Origin: Colletotrichum lupini
Lineage: Eukaryota; Ascomycota; Sordariomycetes; Glomerellales; Glomerellaceae
Direction of reading: 5' to 3'
Assembly: GCF_023278565.1 (NCBI RefSeq)
Contig: NC_064675.1
Coordinates: 7,688,001 to 7,752,000 of the forward strand
DNA length: 64,000 nt
Shown: positions 21,599-33,037 of the stretch, one piece after another
Layout: every line of letters starts with the position of its first letter
How positions within the stretch are numbered: position 1 is the first letter of the stretch
The notes under the pieces: generated by a model
Database searches by the model: none
What the model saw: the letters and a program-made list of their open reading frames with translations, nothing else
Told to the model about the DNA's origin: nothing
Position numbers and translations under genes: made by a program

Positions 21599-24571
21599 CT
21601 AGCACAACTCTTTGTGTAACTCTATTGGGGTAGCTTCCGGGGTGGCAATGACGTCTGGTGTCGAAGTTCCGGAGTGTAGCTTGTCGTAATCGGTCGAATC
21701 GACACTGTTCTTGTCTGACTTTTCCGACTTTGAGTCTTCATTCGTCTCGTCCTTGTCATCTTTGGCGTCTACGGTCGATTCTTCTGTCTTCTGGATCACA
21801 ACATTGACATCAGGCTTCGCGGCATCTTCACTATCAGCCTCAAGCCTTTCGCGCTCTCCGCCCGCGTTCACCTGGGCGTTGTCGATATCGGCTTCTCCCT
21901 TCTTGCCCATACCACCCTCGAGAAGCTCGCCACCTTCCATGACGACACGAACTTCAAGATCCTCATCCATGGAGTAGACGCGCACTCCGACGATGCAGAT
22001 AGCGTTCCAGGGATCAGGCAGACCCTCCTCCTCAGATTCGTAACGCTCGTCATGTCTTTTGGGTGGTCCAGCGGGAGTCAGGCGTAGCTTTCTGACCATG
22101 TCATCGTCACTATACAACTCTTCCCAGTCTTCGATGGGCGAGTCAGACGAGTCGCCATCTGAGTCGTAGGATTTCTGCGCTGGCGGTGCGGGAGCAGGGG
22201 TAGGAGCCGGGGAAGGGGCAGGTTTGTCTGCAGGCTTATCGTCGGTGGCGTCCTTCTTGGCTTCATCTTTGGGCTCTTCCTTGGACTCGTTTGTGCCATC
22301 TGTCTTGGAGTCACCTGCAGCAACGTCCTTGGACTCTTCCTTGGACTCTTCCTTGGACTCTTCCTTGGGCTCCTCCTTGGGCTCCTCCTTGGTGACTTCC
22401 GTCTGGACGGCTTGGTCCTTGGGCTTCTCTGCATCCTTCTTCTTTGCCTCTGCGTCTTCCAAAAGTTTCGCTTCTTCGGCCTTCTTGGCTTCCGCGGCGG
22501 CTTTTTGAGCGGCCTCGAGGTCAGCCTTAGCTTTGGCTGCTTCCGCCTTCTTGGCACGCTTGCGGTCGCGCTTCTCGTTGTTCTTCTTGGTCTGCTGCTT
22601 GGTGACTTCGCGGTTAGTGTGGCGTCTCTCCCAGAGCTTGCGGCGCTCCTTTTGGCGAGATTCGGAGGCTCTCTGCTGCTCCTTGATCTTTCGCAGCCTA
22701 GCGACCTCTTGGAGGTGCGCAGTGCCTTTGCTATGAGCCAAGTCGTACGCGGCACCAATTTGCGCCAGCTTGTCGTTCTCAACGCGCTTCTTGCACTCAC
22801 GCTTGACCACATCTTCGACAGAGGGGATGTTAGTGTCCCTCTCACCAGTGACACTCATGAAGATGCTGTACTCTCCGGCTGGCATGTCCGGTAACTCGAT
22901 AGAGACGGATCGGTCCATGAGATAGTTGCCGTGGGAGCGTACGATATAGTCCTCGGCACCAGGGCGGTCTCGCTCATGTATGCGGAAGTGGATGCGGAAA
23001 GCGTACTGTCCCTGAAGTCCCTTGAAGTATCTCGTGTCAAGTTGAGTCAAAACTAGGACTAGCGGCCCATCCTTGGACAACTTGACCTGGAATTTCTCGT
23101 TGAACTGGGATTTCCAGGGCACCTCAACGCCGATCCAACGTTGAGCGCACCTCCAAGCGGGGTCGCGGAATAGCCTGGTTCTGTCGATATGTTGGAATTT
23201 GCGTAGGAAGTCGTCGTAGTTGATCCAGAAGACAGAGTCATTGCCAAAGTGGTGGCCAAGCTCCTCTTGAACTTCCATGGTCCATTCCTTGGAGCCGTCG
23301 GACCAAGCACCCTCCCATACACCCTTGCGAATCTTGCCCCAAGGGTTGCGCAGCTTGATCAGACGCTCTCCAGACTTGAGCGTCCTAGCTTCCATGATCA
23401 CGTATGCGTGGCCTTCCGAGATACCATTTCTCTCGCCATAGCCTCCGTCCAAGAGACCGGTAGAACAGCCGAAGAGGAACTCCTCGTTGACTTTGGCAAG
23501 TTCGTTTTCCCAGAAGCCCTCGAGGTCGAGGATATCCGATGTAAGCAGCTCGGTGGTGACACCACCCGAGAGATCTTCCAAGCCCTCGCCGATCCAACCG
23601 CCAGCCAACGAGGCGAAGTCACCGTGTGCCTTGGCATAAGCCTTTTCAATCAGCGGCACCCAGGTCTCGTTCTGGTCCTTGCACTGAGCAAAGAAGAGGG
23701 CCTTGGATCCGGTCTGATAGGTCTTGCGGTAGACACGCTCAACGTCTTCTCGGTCGATCTGCTGGAGGAGATCCCGCTGCATACTAGGCGAATCCCAGCA
23801 AGGAGACTTCAGGTACAGCTTGTCATCGATAATGGAGTAGATCCACTCGCCATCTCGGTAGAAGACGAAGCCGTAGATGCCGATGCGAGTATCGTACTCA
23901 ACGCAGATGCGCTGAATACCGCCCTCGACGTTAGCAAGGGCAGTCAGCGTAGCCATCAACCAGCAGTCCCCGAGGCTCCCCTGCTTCACATCTCCGCCAT
24001 TGACGTTCTTCAAAAAGGTTGGCTTCTCGAAAATCTCGTGAACTCGCTTTACTGCCTTGGGGACAGATGCGCTTGGGTTGGAGAGAGTCGTTCTAGAAAG
24101 TTGCCACTTGGTATGGCCGAGAGTGTTGAGACAGTGACCCTTTTCCCACTTCAAATCCCAGTCCTGAGTGGTCTGTTAGCTCCCCGGGTTCGAATTCGCA
24201 AGCATTGGGGGGTGGAGGTCACTCACCAGATCCCAACCAGGGTCCCGATATCGCATGTTGACTCTACGACATTCTTGGATTATCTTCTTCACTTTCCGGC
24301 GGCACTCCTCGACAGCTCGTTCGTATCCGGCGCTAAGCAACTCATTAGGCTTCTCTGAGCTTGCTGGCGGCAGAACGGGGTCGAATGGTAGCACAGCCAA
24401 AGCCTTGTTGAACTTTTTGTCTTGGAACTTCTTCCAAATATGATTGATAGAAGGCTGCGGAGGCGTCTTCTTCTTTTTCGTCTTCTTCTTGTCGGTGGTG
24501 TTTGTCGATGCCGGCACAGGGCGCGGGCGACGAGGGTCGTCCGACTCTTCTGAAGAGCTGTAGCCGTGCAT
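21599..24571 (-). CDS. Calpain-family cysteine protease with long charged C-terminal tail
   Basis: Two exons on the minus strand, 24571-24227 and 24163-21599, with a 63-nt phase-0 intron, give about 969 aa. The N-terminal ~115 residues have a Ser/Lys-rich start and lead into the family signature RDPGWDL-DWDLKWEKGHCLN. Catalytic residues are visible: Gln176 and Cys182 in KQGSLGDCWLM, His367 in SEGHAYVIMEA and Asn388 in LRNPWGK. A C2-like beta-sandwich domain (about 440-560) ends near GEYSIFMSVTGERD. A long Lys/Glu/Ala coiled coil (~600-690) follows, then KEEP/KEES repeats (~707-728), a Pro/Ala-rich patch and an acidic tail. Fungal calpain-like proteases are intracellular; not all depend on Ca2+. 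The tail is far longer than the minimal catalytic core. Confidence 0.88.
22327..22390 (-). repeat. 12-bp tandem repeat encoding KEES/KEEP units in the calpain tail
   Basis: Unit CTTGGACTCTTC occurs three times, followed by two CTTGGGCTCCTC variants (plus-strand reading). On the coding strand these give repeated K-E-E-S and K-E-E-P tetrapeptides. Repeat number is likely to vary between strains. Confidence 0.8.
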
Positions 24572-27500
24572 GGTATGAATGCGGTAAAAAGAACACGGAA
24601 GCTTGAGAATCAGGTGTTTGTTGCAAGTCTAAGGAATCACAACGGTCGAGGACGAGGTAGGTGGAAGGTGGGAGCTGAGCAGTAGTTTTCTAGAACTGCC
24701 AGCTTACAGAAAACGTCCCGAGCTTATTGTTGTACACGGGTCAGTTACGGCAAGATCGAGCGAAATAAGGGCGGTCTAATGCCTTGGCACAGACAGACGA
24801 CCGACTCGAGGCAAGGTGGAACGGTGAAGGAAGGTTATGGAGGGTACGGATATCTTTAGAGGCATAGACGAGCACGAGTCGTGGATGGAAGACGAGGCAG
24901 CTTATAAGGGAAACAAAAAGGCGGAGGAAGAGGGTACAATGTAGACGAAGGAGGGCTCACCTAGCTCGTAAGAGTCGCGGACTGGGTACCTCCAACAAAA
25001 GCGTGGCAGCCTCGCCGGAAGTATTGGACGATCTGACAAGCATGAGTCGAGGCCGGGGCCGTGACCGGGATGGCGGAGGTGGAGGGTGGCTCGCACCACA
25101 TGGATGTAGATGATGGGAAGCCGTAGCCACCTACTGTGTAAGCTATTGCGAGGCAGCCAAGGCATCGAGTCGGAAGTCGAGGAACCACATCCATTGTCGG
25201 CATTGGCCTCGGTAGGTTGGCGACATCAAGGGCCCCGGTAAAAGGACAAGCAGGCCGGCGTGGCTTGTGGTGATTGTCGTGATTGCTTCCCCCTGTTTCC
25301 CCGTATCACTCAATTCGTCCATCCTTGGAGGAGGTCGAGCACCGGGCATTGAGTGGGGCAGGGGTCTAATTGGCGTCAAGCCGGTCGATTTCAGGGTTCC
25401 AGAAGGCAGTACTTCGGATCGAAGGGTGTCAGATTTCTTCCATTTCGTTGGTGCCACGGTAGAAGACGGAAAGGGAGTTGCGTGGATGTCTTGGACGGAG
25501 ACAAAGAACGGCGCGCACGGCTGTGGTTGAGGAGGGAAGTTGGAGGGATGGGAGAATCGGGGAGAACGGGAGTCGTGGAGGGTGGAGGGTGGAGGTATCG
25601 GTACAGCTTGTGTGGGGTGAGAGGCACATGGAGCAGGTACGTATCTTGCGTTGGACCCCCAATCGTGTCATGCACTGCACTCCAGGGGACACTGCAGAGT
25701 CGTTAGCGCCGTGGGTGCGTGGTCGGGAGCCTTCAGCACCCTGCGATAAGAATTTAGTTGGTGCCGCTTCAGGGTCTTGACGACGCCTAAGGTAGCTATG
25801 CAACAGCTCTGATTGGCTTCAGGTCTGCTGCTGATACCGATAAGGCCGCCCAGGCGAGGCGGATAAGGTTCCTAATCGTCTCAAATTGGCCCAAGATGGA
25901 CGAGGCACCGTTGGCGCTCCTTTGATTTTCGGCATGCGCGAACCTCCTCAAGCTCCTGCCTTTTGTTCCTTCCTCGCTCTTCTGTCCGATCCTTTTCCTC
26001 CGTGAGGCAATTCAGAACTTCCATTGTCAATCACCAACCCACCCACCCTCCATCTTTCGTCATCTGCTTTGATTTATTTCCATCCATTTGAGGCAAGAGG
26101 CCACACTGCATTATGCTTCCGACATTCGGTCACTAACCTTCTTCTTCTTCAACAACACCACCCCTGGGTTGTGTCACACATCTACCCGGCAGGCATTGGT
26201 ACAGATATGCAAGAGCTTCTACGGATAGACATCCCGCGCGCCCATCATCAGCCGCGTCTGACAGGCTTGGTCCCGTTTGTCTTTTACGCTTTGTGTTTGT
26301 GTTCGTCGGACGAGGTGGGCGAGCTTGCGGATACCTACTATTACCACCAACACCGCCAACCAAGATCCGCTCCGGTTGCTATCCCCCATCCGACCTTGCC
26401 GTTGGAATTTGGGGCAATGTTGTAGGTACACTATTCGCACGGCCGGCCTACCTTAGTACCCCCCGAATTCAGCCAGGGTTCAAGCTCCACGGTGGCAATC
26501 AATTCTTGATTCACACTCGATCAACAATCTCAATACTTCAGCATGAGGGCATTCCCAGCGTGCCATTGGGGGCAAATGCCCAGGCTGACTGCCTCACGAC
26601 TGCCTGGCATTGTGTTCCATCGTCAAACTCACTTCATGGTTCACGAGATTCATTGGTCGGCGCGATATAAACCCTGATGGACGGCTTAGGCAACGACATT
26701 GCTTGACCTGGTGAAGAAGCAGGCCAATCTCTCAGCACAGCCAGACCACCGTTGACTATGGTGGTTTCCGATCAGGCTGCCTCTTGATGACCCCGCGATG
26801 TGTGACAACCGCAGGGAGGCTCGGCTTCAGCCGTACGCAAGCAACCCTACAAACTCGCCCCGAACGGAATTTCTGTGGGCTGGCACACTCTCGTATACCA
26901 TTTCTGGACGACGTTGCAGCAATCGACGCTTGCCAGACCCTTAATCATCCCGCAATTGATCAGATACACTTTGAGCTTTTTCCATTTCAACTCACGCATG
27001 GGGATACTCGACTCCCGACTCCATAGGGATCAACGAACATTTCCCTCTTATCAAGTTGCCTCGAAACATTCAAGAGCTACGGAATAGACCCTGGCGATTC
27101 CTACCCCGACTTTGGACGGATAAAGATAGATCATCACAGCACGATAACCCAAGATACTGTACGGAGTACCTCCAGCCCGCCCCCGAACACCGCGCCCTCC
27201 TACCACATCCGCTCTAGGCCCACATTGCCACTAGTGAACGCTGTTGCTGGGTTCCTCCACTGGCTTGCGGCGGTGCAGGGGAAAGCGACAAGTCACACAT
27301 GCACGAAGCGCGAGGAGGATTGATAATGGAATCCGGGGATATCGAGGCGACGACGAGGTGCGATACCCATCTCAATCTGTGCCATGGCTGAGGTCCATGC
27401 AGCAGCATTTCCAGCCTCCTGTACGAGACCCCAACAACGGCATAGCATGTTGCTGGCCTGAGCACTGTGACATTCTATGTACGGATACAGATGCGCAATG

Positions 27501-29277
27501 CAGGAGGTGGCAAGGGCCATGTTCCTCCACTAAATCTGCCCCATCGCGCCTCATATCACTTGTCACAAGCAGCATCCGACCAGATTCAAGTATGTCGACG
27601 GTCACAGTGTGCCGCTTTGCAGCACTGCGTGGTGCGTGGTGCTCTCTCGTCCAAGCTTCAACAAGATTCACGGCCTCAGTAACATATCGTCCGCCTTGTT
27701 TGACATGGCTTCTTGCCATTCGCCTGGTGCGCAAACCGGGAGACACCGCATGCGTCCGAGCCGATGTTGGCGCAAACCCAATGCCGGCTCCGGTATCCCG
27801 TCCCGTCCTGGCCCAAAGCAATACACTGCATGGCTACAGACTACAGATAGTATGCACTTCGGCAATATTGACAGCTCGTCTATCGCAGTCACCACCAACG
27901 TATAATTGAGGGCGACCATACATAAGACTCGACGCTGGTTAGCCTGTCAATGTTTCTCGCGAGAGCATGCGCCTGACCTCCCTATCGTGCCCCTCTCCAG
28001 CAGCCTAAGGGGGCCTCATTATTGCGCGAACAACGCACCGTGCCGCTAGGCCATTGGTAAGGCGATTCCCTATCTCGGGTAGAGGTACTCAAGGCACAGG
28101 GACCGACACAGCGGCCAACGACATCAGATGAGACCACGAAGGACCCAGACTGATTCGTGTTACTCTGGCCAGGAGCATGGACGGGAAAACGGAAGGCAGA
28201 AAATGCAACCAAAGACAGAGAGGAAAAAGGGGACCGAGGAACTAATCACACCCACCCACCCCAGTGCCAGCCACTTTTGGCTGAGGACCCTGAGTCGGTG
28301 TGGATGGACCCTGATCGTCCAAAGCACCGGAAACACGCCAGTGGCAACAAGACCCAGGCCGTGCTACGGAATAGCCGTTCCGAATACGTTGAGACACCGA
28401 GGAAAAGGAAAAGGGTTGATTTAGTAACGGCTTTCGCATACCGTGGTAGCGTCGTACCGAACTTGACGCCAAAATCCGTCGCATTACCTAGGTATTCCTC
28501 AGAGCATTAGAGGCATGTACTTGCACACCGACTCGCCGGCTTCGGGAACTTGCCGCTTTGGGTCAAGGTCTGGACCGAGTGCCCCTTGTCGGACGACATC
28601 CGTTGCCTCACCGACTTCACCGTTTCCTCCGATCCCGCAGTTCCATGCTCTTCTGGCGTTCCCACGTTCCCGCCTCCCATCATGCCATCCAAGCACGTCT
28701 TCTGCACGGGTGTTTCTGACCTGCGTCCGCCTCCCCATCATTTAGTTGCTGAAATGGACTTTGTGCGATAGTTGTTCGCTACTATGTTTCAAGCATGCCC
28801 CCACTTCCAATAATGGGGTCGCAGAGATCTGAACCGGAACATCCAGCTTATATTCACCTCCTTGGCCAAGTGGATTGGATTGTACTTCGCGCATCCGCGC
28901 AATAAGAATTCCATGTAGTACAGAGGAACTATGGTTACCAACTTTCGTTGGCGCAGCTGTCGCTGTCTTTTAGTAGGTACTTTGTGATGGAGTGCAGAGA
29001 AGTAATTACCAGTGAAGGCAGCCACTGCTGCAAATGCTTGGTAGCGAGACACCCAATATACTTGAAGCCGTCAAACCAGGTTAATCAAGCTCTTCAGTGA
29101 AGAGTTCCTCGATCTAGTTTGTCAAGTAGACTTGCCATGGTCACTTACCATTACCTGAAGCACTGTAGGCATATATAACCAATTACTACTAGACTTAACC
29201 CCTAATCAATCGAATCGTGAACCAATTCCAAAGTACCATTTTCACTGTCCTCAGGTTTATTCTCAAGTTTCTTGCCG

Positions 29278-29536
29278 TTATCGATGCCAGGCTTTGTCGG
29301 CGTTAAGCCGCTCATCAAGGTATAAGGCTGAGCGTTCCGCAAAAGTATGTTCCATACAGGTCCAAATTGGTGCGCCGGAGCCGGTTTTGCTGGCAATGCT
29401 CCGCATCGTTTTGAGAGCCAATTACTCATGCCATGGCATCTGCTGTAGTTCACACTTACCTGGAGGGTCGTCTACTTGTTATCGGGAAACTCGTGTCTTG
29501 TTCAACCGGCGCACAAAGGGCTTCGAGCGAAGGTTT
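29278..29536 (-). pseudogene. Possible gene remnant: two exons joined by a good intron
   Basis: On the minus strand an open stretch (29536-29460) ends at a perfect GTAAGT donor (29459). A 70-nt intron (acceptor ...ttgccag) then leads to an exon from 29389 to TAA at 29278-29280. The joined frame is in phase 2 and reads ...SSKTGSGAPIWTCMEHTF..., a protein-like sequence. Upstream the frame is stopped at 29537-29539 and no ATG is available, so it is either the 3' part of a gene with a further unseen exon or a decayed gene. Family not recognised. Confidence 0.22.
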
Positions 29537-29934
29537 TTATGGTCTATAGACTCGATGCAGCTACAGTCTTGGTTATTTGGTGACGCTAACTTTACATTCA
29601 AATTGCCTATCTCCGGCAGTCTGGTATCAAAGTTCAATCTCATGGCGGTTGATTCTGGTGCCTCATCTCATGGACCCCAGCTCTGAGGCCAGAGCCTGGC
29701 CATCTAGAAACGCCAAACTGCAACACTCTGGTCTCTCAAACGCTCCAATTTTCTATCTTTGAACGAGCTCATCTCCCTCTATGGGCAGTCTATAAGAAGA
29801 GTTTATGATGCTCGAGGGTGTGATTATTCTAGTCATCGTAGATAGCTCTTATCCTAATTGTACGACCACCAAGTCCACGACCAGACAGCTGTCTTTTGAC
29901 GGAACTCTGAAGTTAAAGGTATACATCTCGTAAC

Positions 29935-29974
29935 GATCGGAGATGGGTCTGTGTTATCGTGATCGGAGATGGGT
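29935..29974. repeat. Direct repeat of GATCGGAGATGGGT upstream of an orphan gene
   Basis: The 14-mer occurs at 29935-29948 and again at 29961-29974, a 26-base period, about 200 bases before the ATG at 30171. A CCCATCTC inverse follows at about 29995. It could be a duplicated regulator-binding site; inference only. Confidence 0.4.
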
Positions 29975-30170
29975 TCCGGAGATCTCATAACATCCCATCT
30001 CTCATCCTCTCTAGGAGAAGAAAGCACAGCCTCTCCCTCGATCCTGCAACCCATTCTCTCTTGCCAAAGACTTTTCAGTTTTGAGTACACAACCGCTTCA
30101 CCACACTCAATTTCCCTGAATCGAACTCTTACACCCATACAATCTTACCCTTCTCTCTATCTATTACACA

Positions 30171-31292
30171 ATGTCAACCAACGGGGAAGCTGAGCGCAAA
30201 CCCAGTCGTCCGATCTGGCGACGTGCGGTTTTAGCACACATCAAACTTAGCACTCTCGAGAGACGAAAGCACCATATAGAGGAGCAGCAGAGATCTGTCA
30301 CTCCTCTTCAGGTGGCTTACAACCAGCAAGACATCGTCCAGCCGGAACCAGTCCACCTTAATGGGAATCCTGGAACTAGCTTCGTGGAAGACCTGGAGAC
30401 CATAGCTAAAGAAATGGGTATTCTCCATCCGAACGCCTTAGATACAAACGACTTCTTGGCTAGCGAAGAAGTCTACGATCCAGGTCCTATAATTCAGCCA
30501 GCCATCCTTGGGTATTCCAGTGCTCCCAAGGGAACATACGTTGTTCCGCCCTTGGCCAGCCTGTTGTTCAACTCGGACTACGAACACAACCAGGCGAGCA
30601 GGATACTGCACGAGAATTTTGTGCCCCAGGCCGACGTACCCGGCAGCTCAAACAGAGAGCTTTCTGAGCAAACAGCTGAATCCTCCTCGCAATGGTTCAG
30701 TAGACTCGATGACTGGTCGAGACGGGATGAGGACTCCTGCAAAGAGGCCTTGATTCCTCCCCATAATACGCCAGTTGAGTCTGGGGACGTCAGCCCCGTC
30801 AACACATCAGCTCGAGCTCCATCGTTGGATCGTGGTCCGAGTATCCGGCTTCAAAAAGCGCTTGCAGAAGACCAAGAGGCCCGGGAGCCCCTCAAGAAGC
30901 CGATCAACGAGCTTGTCGCCACTAGCGAGCCGCTTCCCCCACCGGGTACCCAGAACGGCCTTCTTCAAGCGGCTGAACGAGCAGGCGTCTGGCGTAACGA
31001 GATGGGCGTGCCTTGTGGGGCAGAAGAGAAGGCAAATTTGGTACAGAAGAGGTACGAGGATGAGGTGGAGATGGCGCGGCGTCTTTGGGCAGGCCTCGAG
31101 ATGAAGATTGAGAAGAGGCCCTGTTACCTGCTTTGGCTGGAAGAGAGGCACCATCTCTCGACGGAGCGGATGTTGGCTTCAGCTACGACACGACTTGCGG
31201 ATTACCTGGAGGGGTACAAGGCGGTCAGTCTGAGGGAATTATGTCGGAGGCGCGGACTCCTTGGTGATTGCCATGGGCAGGTGTCAGTCTGA
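30171..31292 (+). CDS. Uncharacterised 373-aa soluble protein
   Basis: Single exon with ATG at 30171 preceded by a CT-rich leader (30060-30170). There is no signal peptide or membrane segment. The first ~50 residues are basic (KPSRPIWRRAVLAHIKLS). The middle is polar and Ser/Pro/acidic-rich, likely disordered. The last ~100 residues are predicted helical and charged (KANLVQKRYEDEVEMARRLW, TTRLADYLEGYKAVSLREL). I do not recognise the family. Codon usage and length support a real gene, and its N terminus is consistent with a nuclear or cytosolic protein, but no function can be assigned. Confidence 0.6.
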   Translation: MSTNGEAERKPSRPIWRRAVLAHIKLSTLERRKHHIEEQQRSVTPLQVAYNQQDIVQPEPVHLNGNPGTSFVEDLETIAKEMGILHPNALDTNDFLASEEVYDPGPIIQPAILGYSSAPKGTYVVPPLASLLFNSDYEHNQASRILHENFVPQADVPGSSNRELSEQTAESSSQWFSRLDDWSRRDEDSCKEALIPPHNTPVESGDVSPVNTSARAPSLDRGPSIRLQKALAEDQEAREPLKKPINELVATSEPLPPPGTQNGLLQAAERAGVWRNEMGVPCGAEEKANLVQKRYEDEVEMARRLWAGLEMKIEKRPCYLLWLEERHHLSTERMLASATTRLADYLEGYKAVSLRELCRRRGLLGDCHGQVSV

Positions 31293-31745
31293 GACTCCCC
31301 AAGACCTCAGGTCTGCAATTTCCAACAGCAGCAACATCAGTAATCGCAGTCACCAGTCCCACCAACAGCGCCCGCCTCACAAGCACGAAACTAGATTGAA
31401 GAGATTTCGCGGCTTCTTGGGCAAAGCTTCTGGGTAGCTTCAGACGGGCGGCTTGGGCGGCTCGAGCCAGGCGCAACCGCAATACAGAGGAGTAATGAGC
31501 ATCATGGACGTATATGAGAGAAACGGACAGAAACGAAGTACATGTCGTTTAGACGGGCATATCGGCGATACGGAGCCGCCTGTATGAATTAGTGTGTATA
31601 AGGTAGGTACCTTATATTGTCATGCCGCGCAATGACCCATCCATGATACTTGACCTTTTATAGTGACTCTTGACATGCGTGAAGTCATCTGCAGTTCAAT
31701 AAATTCCCCACGCCATGGCGGATAAAATCAGTAGAATCGAAATGT
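31293..31745. other. Convergent intergenic region with a palindrome
   Basis: 450 bases between the 3' ends of two convergent genes. It contains the inverted repeat at 31598-31615 listed below; nothing else recognised. Confidence 0.45.
31598..31615. repeat. Inverted repeat ATAAGGTA-GG-TACCTTAT
   Basis: Perfect 8-bp arms (31598-31605 and 31608-31615) around a 2-base centre, in the spacer between convergent genes. It belongs to a family of AGGTACCTTAGGTA-like palindromic strings found in several intergenic regions of this window (for example 37501-37560, 52640-52720, 53131-53142). Confidence 0.55.
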
Positions 31746-33037
31746 CTACTGTTGCACATCACTCTCAGTTGTCATAGCGCCCTTCTTCAAGATAGGCTCG
31801 CCGGGCTCGACGGCACCGTAACTCGGCCCTTCGCCCGTCCCCAATCCTCTCTCCTCTTCAGACACGAGCACAGCTCTCTCCTGATTCTTCTTATCGATAC
31901 TCTTCCTCCAGGGTCGATACACCACTACCGAACCGAGCCCGACAACGACAAAGAGGCCGCAGATGCTGCCGCCAATGATGTCAAAGTGCTCTCCGATCGC
32001 ATCGACGCCATCCCAGAAACTACCTTCGGGCTCGGCGACGTTGGCGATGAGAGACAGTACCTGGATGATTCCGATAAAGGCCGAGACGAAGACCGTGATG
32101 CCTGTGAGGACGATGGAGTAGTAGAGGATGGCGACGCGGTCGCGCGAGAAGGCCTTTGAGGTGTAGAGGGCCATCATGAGGGCGCCGTCCGTTGTGTCAA
32201 GCATGCACATGCCGGCTATCACGAGTCAGTCAATGTACTTGAAATATGACATGCAAACTCGCCTGTGAAAAGAACGGGAAAGATGAGAATGAGCCAGATG
32301 CTCGTCCCCTGCGCACCATGCACACTCGACAACCCGAGAATAGCAATCTCGGAACTCGTATCAAAACCCAAACCAAATAGAATCCCCAAAGGAAACATCT
32401 TCCAAGGCCGGTCAACGACACGGAAAACCTTTCTAAACACATTCGCCAGGAACCCCTCGCCCTCCAACTTGAGATCTGTCGCCGCATCGCCCTCGTCCTC
32501 CTCGGTAGGCGTGTACCCCTCCAACCCGCGTCGTCTCTCCTCCTCCAGCACGGCCTTCAGCCTCCGGATGAGTTTATACAGCACCCACCCATTCCCGGCA
32601 CAAAGAAGCAGCAAGAATGCCGCGCTGACGCTCGTGCCGATGATATTCCCCACGCGCGTGAAGCCGTCGAAGCGGTCCCGCAGCGCGCCGCTCGTGGCAG
32701 CTACGACGACGCAGGTGACGACGACGATAGTGCTGTGGCCTAGAGAGAAGAAGGTTCCCACCGTCACGGGACGCTGGCCTGAGGCGATGAGGCGGCGGGT
32801 CATGAGGTCAATGGCGGAGATGTGGTCCGCGTCGAGGGCGTGGCGGAGGCCGAGGACGTAGGAGAGGGCTGCTGGGGAGATGAGGGAAGGGTGGAAGTGT
32901 AGGATGATGCCGGTAACGATCCATATTATAATGTTGATTGTGACGAGGAGAGTGATGATGCGGATGGTCGGCGCCGGGAGGACGCGGAGGGCTGGCGGGA
33001 TGGGGAGGTTGGCGAAGGGGACGCGGAAGCGCGCCAT
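31746..33037 (-). CDS. NiCoT-family nickel/cobalt transporter
   Basis: Exons 33037-32263 and 32215-31746 on the minus strand, about 414 aa. The first ATG is 33037; the frame upstream of it starts only with GTG. The NiCoT signature HALDADHISAIDL is present, with LGFDTSSEIAILG and, directly after the intron, AGMCMLDTTDGALM, all core motifs of the family. Eight membrane segments fit, and a charged loop (EEERRRGLEGYTPTEEDEGD) lies mid-protein. Family members take up Ni2+ or Co2+ at the plasma membrane; S. pombe Nic1 supplies nickel for urease. The intron (32216-32262, 47 nt) must begin with GC (gcgagt) to restore the FTAGMCM motif, making it a GC-AG intron. Confidence 0.88.

Larger units (their letters stand above)
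24572..30170. other. 5.6-kb gene-poor region
   Basis: The longest gap in the window. Frames exist in all phases but most start with TTG or GTG and have shuffled, Arg/Pro/Ser-rich composition typical of non-coding GC-balanced DNA. A pyrimidine-rich, leader-like stretch lies at about 25930-26020. One candidate broken gene sits at 29278-29536 on the minus strand (listed separately). No transposase or reverse-transcriptase fragment was recognised. Confidence 0.4.

Noticed and set aside
22412..22894. Hydrophobic plus-strand frame resembling a membrane protein
   Set aside because: Complement of the Lys/Glu-rich calpain tail: antisense of Glu/Lys codons gives Leu/Phe/Ser/Ala-rich translations.
24181..24200. 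tRNA T-loop-like string (gggttcgaattc) in the calpain intron
   Set aside because: No matching acceptor stem, D arm or anticodon arm around it.
23249..24358. 369-codon open frame on the plus strand
   Set aside because: It lies antisense to the calpain exons, whose catalytic motifs are unambiguous; the open frame is a by-product of the calpain codon usage and crosses its intron.
27244..27909. 221-codon plus-strand frame in the long gap
   Set aside because: Starts with TTG, has high Arg/Ser/Cys without motif or hydrophobic core, and overlaps frames of similar quality on the other strand.
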